A stretch of DNA of 64,000 bases from Paractinoplanes polyasparticus (GTDB taxonomy: Bacteria; Actinomycetota; Actinomycetes; Mycobacteriales; Micromonosporaceae): contig NZ_JAHWFK010000033.1 of NCBI RefSeq assembly GCF_019710575.1, positions 1 to 64,000 on the forward strand. The letters are read 5' to 3'. The translations under genes and the position numbers were made by a program. A model generated the notes under the pieces. It made no database searches, was not told the origin of the DNA, and saw only the letters and a list, made by a program, of their open reading frames with translations. Numbering within the stretch: the first letter of the stretch is position 1; each line of letters opens with the position of its first letter. Positions 58,850 to 64,000 of the stretch are shown here, one piece after another.

Positions 58850-60376
58850 ATGACGACCCGACGCACGCTTCTCGCCGCCGGTGCCGCCACCGCTGTCGCC
58901 ACCGCCGTGGGCACCGCCGTCGCCGCTCCCGCCGCGACGGCCGCCCCGGCCGCCCTCGACCCGGCCAGGCTGGTCGCGGCCGACCCGATCGCGCACCTGC
59001 TGCGCCGGGCCACGTTCGGCCCGACCCCCGCTACGCTGGCCGAGGCGGCCAAGCTCGGCGTGGCCGGCTGGCTCGACCGGCAGCTCAACCACACGGCGAT
59101 CGAGGACGCCGCCTGCGACAAGCTGGTGGCCCGGCTGCCGCTGGCCGACGCGAGCATCGCGACCGTGCGCTCGTCGATCGCCAAGAACTCGTACGACGCG
59201 TTCAAGCAGCTGGGCCGGGCCGCCGTGGCCCGCGCCGCGTGGAGCAACCGGCAGCTGTTCGAGGTCACGGTCGCGTTCTGGGCCAACCACCTGCACATCG
59301 CCGCGCCCTCCAGCGGGGTGTGGGACAGCCGCTCGGACTACGACGTCCAGGTCATCCGCAAGCACGCGTTCGGCAAGTTCGCCGACATGCTCAAGGCGTC
59401 GATGAAGCACCCGGCGATGCTGACCTACCTCGACAACCGCTCGTCGACCAAGGCCCACCCCAACGAGAACTACGCACGTGAGCTGATGGAGCTGCACACG
59501 GTCGGCCTCGTCTACAGCGAGCAGGACGTCTACGCGGCGGCCCGGCTGCTCACCGGTCTCACCGTCAACAGCAATGGCGCGTACGTATACGACGGTTCCC
59601 GCCACATCACGGGCGCCGTGGAGATCCTCGGGTTCAAGCACGCCAACGCCACCACCGCCGTCGGCGAGCCGGCCGCTCTGGCCTTCGCCGACCACCTGGC
59701 CCGGCACCCGGCCACCGCGCAGCGCCTGGCCACCAAGCTGTGCCAGCGTTTCGTGGCCGACCAGGCGCCGGCGTCGCTGGTCAGCACGCTCGCCAAGGTC
59801 TACCTGGACAACGACACGGCGATCAAGCCCGTCCTGAAGGCCCTGTTCACCTCGCCCGAGTTCGCGGCGGCGATCGGACAGAAGACGCGCACGCCGTTCG
59901 AGGACCTGATCGCGACGATCCGGACGCTCGGTCTGGGACCGGAGCCCGCGGGCGTCAAGGCCCTCGACGCCCTCTACAACGGCCTGGTCAACGCGGGCAA
60001 CGCGCCGTTCCGGTGGAGCCCGCCCAACGGCTTCCCCGACGTGGCCGCGGCCTGGGCCTCGCCGTCCGGGTTCCTGATGCGCTGCAACAACCACCTCAAC
60101 CTGGCCGCCGGCTGGTACCCCTCGCAGCTCACCCGTCCCGCCGACCTGCTGAAGTCGCTGGTCCCGGTGCGGCCGGGCACCTACGGCGCGCTGGTCGACG
60201 CCTTGGCCGTACGGCTGATCGGCGCCAAGCTCCCGGCCGCGCACACGGCCGCCGTGCTCAGCGTCGCGGGCAAGCTGCCGACCAGTCCTCTGACCGCAAC
60301 CGACAAGTCGCTCGCCGGCCACGCGCCGTACCTGATCGCGCTGGTCCTCGACGCGCCGTCCTTCCAGCTGAGGTGA
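58850..60376 (+). CDS. Tat-exported DUF1800 family protein
   Basis: A 508-residue protein. TTRRTLLAAGAATAVATAVG (residues 2-21) is a twin-arginine signal peptide. The family pattern is AHLLRRATFGPTPATLAEA, AFWANHLHI, RELMELHTVGLVYSEQDVYA, RWSPPNGFPDVAAAWASPSG and NNHLNLAAGW. The function of DUF1800 is unknown; members are large helical exported proteins. It is followed after four bases by a DUF1501 gene, and the two families are commonly paired. AAGGA precedes the ATG. Confidence 0.92.
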   Translation: MTTRRTLLAAGAATAVATAVGTAVAAPAATAAPAALDPARLVAADPIAHLLRRATFGPTPATLAEAAKLGVAGWLDRQLNHTAIEDAACDKLVARLPLADASIATVRSSIAKNSYDAFKQLGRAAVARAAWSNRQLFEVTVAFWANHLHIAAPSSGVWDSRSDYDVQVIRKHAFGKFADMLKASMKHPAMLTYLDNRSSTKAHPNENYARELMELHTVGLVYSEQDVYAAARLLTGLTVNSNGAYVYDGSRHITGAVEILGFKHANATTAVGEPAALAFADHLARHPATAQRLATKLCQRFVADQAPASLVSTLAKVYLDNDTAIKPVLKALFTSPEFAAAIGQKTRTPFEDLIATIRTLGLGPEPAGVKALDALYNGLVNAGNAPFRWSPPNGFPDVAAAWASPSGFLMRCNNHLNLAAGWYPSQLTRPADLLKSLVPVRPGTYGALVDALAVRLIGAKLPAAHTAAVLSVAGKLPTSPLTATDKSLAGHAPYLIALVLDAPSFQLR

Positions 60377-60380
60377 TGTC

Positions 60381-61622
60381 ATGTCCCTTTTTGACTGCGG
60401 TGAGAAGCAGCTGAGCCGACGCGGTCTGCTCGGCGCGGCCGCTCTGACCGGGCTGGCCGGCGCCGGGGTGTCGACCCAGCTCGCGTACGCGGCGCCCGGC
60501 CACACCGGTGACACGCTGGTCGTGCTGTCGCTGCACGGCGGCTTCGACGGGCTGTCGGCGCTGGCCCCGATCGGCGACCCCGACTACTACAAGGCGCGGC
60601 CGGCGATCGGCGTGCCCAAGGCTCAGGTCATAGCCGGTGACGGCAGCTTCGGCCTGCACCCGGCACTCGCGCCTCTGCTGCCGCTGTGGAAGAGCGGCAA
60701 GCTGGCCGGCGTGCACGCGGTCGGCCAGTCCAACCCGACCCGCTCGCACTTCGCCGCGATGGAGGCGATGGAGAACGCCGCCCCCGGCACCTCGCTGCGC
60801 ACGGGCTGGCTGGGACGCATGCTGGGCGCGACCGGCGCCTCCGGGGCGCTGGCCGGGGTGTCGGTCGGGGCCGCCATGCCCGACCGCCTGTTCGCCGGTC
60901 CGGCGCCGTCGGTGTCGATGGCCGGGATCGACAAGTTCACGCTGGCCGGCGATTCCTCCGCTCGCCCGCGCGCGGCGGCTCTCCGCGCCATGTACGCCGA
61001 CGCGCCGGCGCCGCAGGCAGCGCCCGCCCTGGCAGCCGACAAGGCGCTGACCGCCAGCGCCGCCGTACGCGCGTCCTCCTACACGCCGGCCAACGGGGCG
61101 ACCTACCCGGCGACCGAACTGGGCGCGGCCCTGCGCGACGTGGCCCGGCTGATCAAGGCCGAGGTGGGCCTGGCCACCGCCGCGGTCGACTGCGGCGACT
61201 GGGACATGCACGAGGGGCTCGGCGCGGCGGTCAAGGGCCAGCGGATGTACGACAACCTGACCGACCTGGCGCTGGCCCTGGCGGCGTTCGCGGCCGACCT
61301 CGGTCCCGACGGCATGAACTCGGTGACCCTGCTGACGATCAGCGAGTTCGGCCGCCGCGTGCAGGAGAACGGCTCGCGCGGCGCCGACCACGGGCACGGC
61401 AACGCGATGCTGCTGCTGGGCGGCGGGGTCAAGGGCGGTCAGGTGTACGCGAAGTGGCCCGGCCTGGCCCCGGCCGCGCTCGTGGCAGGCGACCTGGCGG
61501 TGACGACCGATTACCGGTCCGTGATCGGGGAAGTCCTGCAGAAGCGCTGCGGGCTGGGGTCGCTCGCGGAGGTGTTCCCGTCGGTCGCGCCTTCGACGTT
61601 CGGCCTGGTGACCGCGCGCTGA
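60381..61622 (+). CDS. Tat-exported DUF1501 family protein
   Basis: A 413-residue protein with a twin-Arg signal (LSRRGLLGAAALTGLAGAG). It belongs to the DUF1501 group of the alkaline-phosphatase-like/sulfatase fold: LVVLSLHGGFDGLSALAPIG, GQSNPTRSHFAAMEAMENA, VDCGDWDMHEGLG, TISEFGRRVQENGSRGADHG and HGNAMLLLGGGVKGG. The Asp/His residues in these motifs could bind metal. Its GAGGTGATG site overlaps the end of the DUF1800 gene, so they are cotranslated and probably work together outside the cell. Confidence 0.93.
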   Translation: MSLFDCGEKQLSRRGLLGAAALTGLAGAGVSTQLAYAAPGHTGDTLVVLSLHGGFDGLSALAPIGDPDYYKARPAIGVPKAQVIAGDGSFGLHPALAPLLPLWKSGKLAGVHAVGQSNPTRSHFAAMEAMENAAPGTSLRTGWLGRMLGATGASGALAGVSVGAAMPDRLFAGPAPSVSMAGIDKFTLAGDSSARPRAAALRAMYADAPAPQAAPALAADKALTASAAVRASSYTPANGATYPATELGAALRDVARLIKAEVGLATAAVDCGDWDMHEGLGAAVKGQRMYDNLTDLALALAAFAADLGPDGMNSVTLLTISEFGRRVQENGSRGADHGHGNAMLLLGGGVKGGQVYAKWPGLAPAALVAGDLAVTTDYRSVIGEVLQKRCGLGSLAEVFPSVAPSTFGLVTAR

Positions 61623-61693
61623 CACCCTGTGTTGAACGACCGTTAACCCCGGCGAGAGGTAATTGAGGTCTCTCTGGCTTAGGGTTGGCCCCG

Positions 61694-63106
61694 ATGGAAC
61701 CTGCTACCGGTCATGTCGTCCTCGAGACCGCGATCGACGAGGGCTTCGCGTCCCTGCGGCTTCCCGCCCGGCCCCGCGCCGAGCGCTACGAGCTGGGCCG
61801 GTCGCTGCGGGAACGGGCGCACCGCTCCGACGTGGCGCACTGGTCGGCGCCGGACGGCCGGGTCGACCCGGTCACCCAGATCATCCGGGCCAACGCGGGA
61901 CGGCAGCCCTGGCTCGTGCCGGTCCGGGTGGGCCGGATGATCGCCTCGCCGTACGCGTACCTGCGGGGTTCGGCCAACGTGATGGCCGACGACTTCGCCA
62001 CCCTGCCCGCCACCGGCATCACCCCGGTGATCTGCGGCGACGCCCACCTGGGCAACTTCGGCTTCTACGCCTCGCCCGAGCGCGAGCTGGTGTTCGACCT
62101 CAACGACTTCGACGAGGCCCACCCCGGCGCGTGGGAGTGGGACCTGCGCCGGCTCGTGGTCAGCGTGTACGTGGCCGGCCGGCAGAACGGTTTCAAGGAG
62201 AGCGCCTGCGCCGACGCCGTGCAGCACTGCGTCGAGGAGTACCAGCTGCAGATCCAGCACCTGGCCGAGCAGCCGCTGCTGGCCCGCTCGTTCGCCCAGA
62301 TGGACGTCGACCGGCTGCGCTCGGCAGCCTCGCGGCCCAGCTTCCGGGCCGAGATCGACCGGGCCGCCCGCCGGGCCCGCCGCCGCACCAGCGACCGGGC
62401 CCTCCCCCGCTTCACCGAACGGCGCGACGGCACGGCCCGGCTGGTCGAGGAGCCGCCGCTGATCACGCGGCCCAGCGACGGGGAACGAGAGCTGCTGACC
62501 GAGGCCCTCGACGGCTACCTGAACACGTTGCCGCCGCACTGGGCGCGCATCCTGGCCGGCTACCGGATCGTCGACATCGCGCACAAGGTGGTCGGCGTGG
62601 GGTCGGTGGGGTTGCGGGCGTACGTGGCGCTGTGTGAGGGATCCAGCCCCTCCGACGTCGTCTTCCTGCAGCTCAAGCAGGCCCGGCGCTCGGTCGTCGC
62701 GCACCATCAGCACGGCGATGCGGCCTGGCACCGCCACCAGGGCCAGCGGGTGGTGGAGTACCAGCAGGCGCTGCAGACGGTGTCGGACCCGTTGCTCGGC
62801 TGGGCCACGGTCGGCGACCTGCAGTTCTACGTGCGCCAGTTCCGCGACATGAAGGGCGCGATCGTCGTCGAGGGCATCGACGCGCCGGCGCTGGGCGACT
62901 ACGCGGGCATCTGCGGCTACCTGCTGGCCAAGTCGCACGCCCGCACCAGCGGCGCCTCGATGATCGCCGGTTACATCGGCAGCAGCACCAAGCTGGCCGA
63001 CGCCCTGTGCCGCTTCGCCCGCGTGTACGCCGACCAGGTCGAGAGCGACCACGCCGAACTCGCCCGGGCCGTGCGCCAGGGCGTCCTCCCCGCCGAGCGC
63101 GCCTGA
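61694..63106 (+). CDS. DUF2252 family protein
   Basis: A protein of about 470 residues with a distant kinase (aminoglycoside phosphotransferase-like) fold. GDAHLGNFGFYASPERELVF and DLNDFDEAHPGAWEWDLRRL resemble the catalytic loop and the metal-binding Asp of such kinases; VDIAHKVVGVGSVGLRAYVA follows. The biochemical role of DUF2252 is unknown. The ATG at 61694 is preferred over TTG 61685; TAGGGT (61680-61685) could be a -10 box giving a leaderless message. No operon partner. Confidence 0.88.
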   Translation: MEPATGHVVLETAIDEGFASLRLPARPRAERYELGRSLRERAHRSDVAHWSAPDGRVDPVTQIIRANAGRQPWLVPVRVGRMIASPYAYLRGSANVMADDFATLPATGITPVICGDAHLGNFGFYASPERELVFDLNDFDEAHPGAWEWDLRRLVVSVYVAGRQNGFKESACADAVQHCVEEYQLQIQHLAEQPLLARSFAQMDVDRLRSAASRPSFRAEIDRAARRARRRTSDRALPRFTERRDGTARLVEEPPLITRPSDGERELLTEALDGYLNTLPPHWARILAGYRIVDIAHKVVGVGSVGLRAYVALCEGSSPSDVVFLQLKQARRSVVAHHQHGDAAWHRHQGQRVVEYQQALQTVSDPLLGWATVGDLQFYVRQFRDMKGAIVVEGIDAPALGDYAGICGYLLAKSHARTSGASMIAGYIGSSTKLADALCRFARVYADQVESDHAELARAVRQGVLPAERA

Positions 63107-63130
63107 GTCCCGGACGCGCATGATGATCAC

Positions 63131-63535
63131 ATGAGTGGTCGCGTGAATCTGGACAACCCGTCGCTGCTGGAGTTCTGGACCGAGCGGCACCTGTGCACGC
63201 TGACCACCCTGCGCGCCGACGGGTCGCCGCACGTGGTCGCCGTGGGCGCCACCCTCGACCCGGCGGCCGGGCTGGCCCGGGTGATCTCGTCGTCCACCTC
63301 GGCCCACGTGCGGCACGTCCGGGCCGGCCAGCAGCGGGTGGCGATCTGCCAGGTCGAGGGCCCGCGCTGGGCCACCGTGGAGGGTCTCGCCGTCGTCCGC
63401 GACGACCCCGGCGCGGTGGCCGAGGCCGTCGAGCGTTACGCCGCGCGCTACCGGACGCCGCGCCCCAACCCGGCACGCGTGGCCATCGAGATCACGGTCA
63501 CGAAGATCCTGGGTTCGAGCCGTTTCACAGCGTAG
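63131..63535 (+). CDS. PPOX-class F420-dependent enzyme family protein
   Basis: A 134-residue split-barrel protein: LDNPSLLEFWTERHLCTLTT, LRADGSPHVVAVGATLDPAA, SAHVRHVRAGQQRVAICQVE and GPRWATVEGLAVVRDDP match the F420-binding pyridoxamine-oxidase-like family of actinobacteria. It likely binds F420 or flavin and reduces an unknown substrate. ATG at 63131, 24 bases after the DUF2252 stop, so the two may be cotranscribed. Confidence 0.88.
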   Translation: MSGRVNLDNPSLLEFWTERHLCTLTTLRADGSPHVVAVGATLDPAAGLARVISSSTSAHVRHVRAGQQRVAICQVEGPRWATVEGLAVVRDDPGAVAEAVERYAARYRTPRPNPARVAIEITVTKILGSSRFTA

Positions 63536-63538
63536 CTG

Positions 63539-63733
63539 TCAGGTGGCCGGGCGGGTGCGATACGCGGGGGCGCCGCGGTCGAGGCGCGAGGCCAGACGGT
63601 GGAGCGCCGCCGCCACCAGCAGGCGGGCGCGGCCGGGCGGAACCTCGGGGATCACGGGGCTGCCCGGCAGGGCGGAGCGCATGTGGTCGGTGTTGACGGC
63701 GGTCACGAGCGGGACGTAGCCGAGTTCCAGCAT
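63539..63733 (-). CDS. Small hypothetical protein
   Basis: A 64-residue protein: MLELGYVPLVTAVNTDHMRS, then ALPGSPVIPEVPPGRARLLV and AAALHRLASRLDRGAPAYRT. It has a helical, basic C-terminal half and no signal peptide or known domain. It has its own promoter in the spacer with the divergent ABATE-type regulator, which supports it as a real gene. Function unknown. Confidence 0.6.
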   Translation of the reverse strand: MLELGYVPLVTAVNTDHMRSALPGSPVIPEVPPGRARLLVAAALHRLASRLDRGAPAYRTRPAT

Positions 63734-63781
63734 CGGAGATCTTTCCCTTCGCGTGATGCGGGCTAAACTGCTTTGACTAGA

Positions 63782-63811
63782 AGCATAGGTAACCCGCCTG
63801 ATGCGAGTCAA
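63782..63811 (-). promoter_or_regulatory. Promoter of the 64-residue gene
   Basis: On the minus strand TTGACT (63806-63811) is followed after 18 bases by TATGCT (63782-63787), a good match to the housekeeping consensus. TTTGAC and GTCAAA words 37 bases apart form an inverted repeat across this region and could be an operator for the divergent regulator. Confidence 0.6.
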
Positions 63812-63830
63812 ACACTTTTTGGTGGAATCA

Positions 63831-64000
63831 ATGCACGCGTTCGAGTCCCTGGATGTCTTCGGCGGCGCCGCCAGCCTCGACTTCGCCAACACGGTCGACG
63901 GCCGGGGCACCGAACAGCCGGTGGACTACCTGCCGACCTACGCCGAACTGGCTGCCTGGTCGGCGTACATCGGGCTGATCGACACCGCGGACGCCGAACG
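63831..64000 (+). CDS. ABATE/CGNR zinc-finger type regulator, N-terminal part
   Basis: This frame runs off the window end. HAFESLDVFGGAASLDFANT then VDGRGTEQPVDYLPTYAELA matches the N-terminal ABATE domain of proteins that usually end in a CGNR zinc finger and act as putative transcriptional regulators. GGTGGA lies just before the ATG at 63831. Only 56 residues are visible. It diverges from the 64-residue gene. Confidence 0.75.
   Translation, partial: MHAFESLDVFGGAASLDFANTVDGRGTEQPVDYLPTYAELAAWSAYIGLIDTADAE

Overview
The window is very GC-rich. Its genes use many GTG and TTG starts, overlap at ATGA or GTGA junctions, and include GlgM/GlgC-type glycogen genes, ABC sugar importers without their own ATPase, DUF1707, DUF4331, DUF1800/DUF1501 and an F420-type PPOX family. 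Together these point to a filamentous actinobacterium. Micromonosporaceae (for example Actinoplanes) is my best guess, but that is inference. I saw no rRNA, tRNA, CRISPR array, phage module or insertion sequence. It reads as chromosome made of many short, independent transcription units, most with their own regulator.

Layout. 1-6657: the frameshifted end of a POT-type transporter; a small membrane-protein/DUF1707 pair; an acetyltransferase; a LacI regulator with a perfect 20-bp operator, overlapping an arylamine N-acetyltransferase; a beta-hydroxyacid dehydrogenase; YciO; and a WD40 protein. 6702-11318: a 1538-residue superfamily 1 helicase with a C-terminal restriction-like nuclease, directly upstream of the WD40 gene. 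11360-16287: an old-yellow-enzyme/MerR divergon, a His-rich peptide, a PadR/membrane-protein pair and an HNH nuclease. 16466-24616: a rhamnoside-use locus (zinc dehydrogenase, two permeases, binding lipoprotein, alpha-L-rhamnosidase, divergent AraC). 24743-28501: a TetR/membrane/rifampin-phosphotransferase-like operon behind paired 17-bp repeats. 28635-36508: a lipoprotein, a TMEM175 channel, an AraC/SDR divergon, a GHL10 glycoside hydrolase and an FAD oxidoreductase.

36453-39069 is the divergent glgM/glgC pair for ADP-glucose and alpha-glucan synthesis. 39090-42218 is a DUF4331 operon with an AraC gene at its end. 42307-46964 holds a membrane-anchored LPMO, an FKBP, a truncated ECF sigma factor, an acetyltransferase/serine-hydrolase pair and a UbiA prenyltransferase. 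47040-50315 is a second CUT1 importer, polyol-type by similarity. 50473-58734 holds S4, YcnI-like, DHH, zwf, peroxiredoxin, STAS, a secreted metzincin and a ROK protein. 58850-64000 holds a Tat-exported DUF1800/DUF1501 pair, DUF2252, PPOX, a 64-residue protein and the start of an ABATE/CGNR regulator.

Two themes cut across the window. First, short tandem repeats are unusually common, both inside genes (36 bp, 42 bp, 15 bp and 18 bp units kept in frame) and between them (11 bp, 19 bp, 26 bp and 41 bp units). Second, several regulator promoters place the start codon at the predicted transcription start, which suggests leaderless mRNAs. The items I find most worth testing are the helicase-nuclease/WD40 pair, the direct-repeat control region of the Rph-like operon, the 41-bp hairpin array beside a truncated sigma factor, and the 117-bp inverted-repeat element at 29662-29778.
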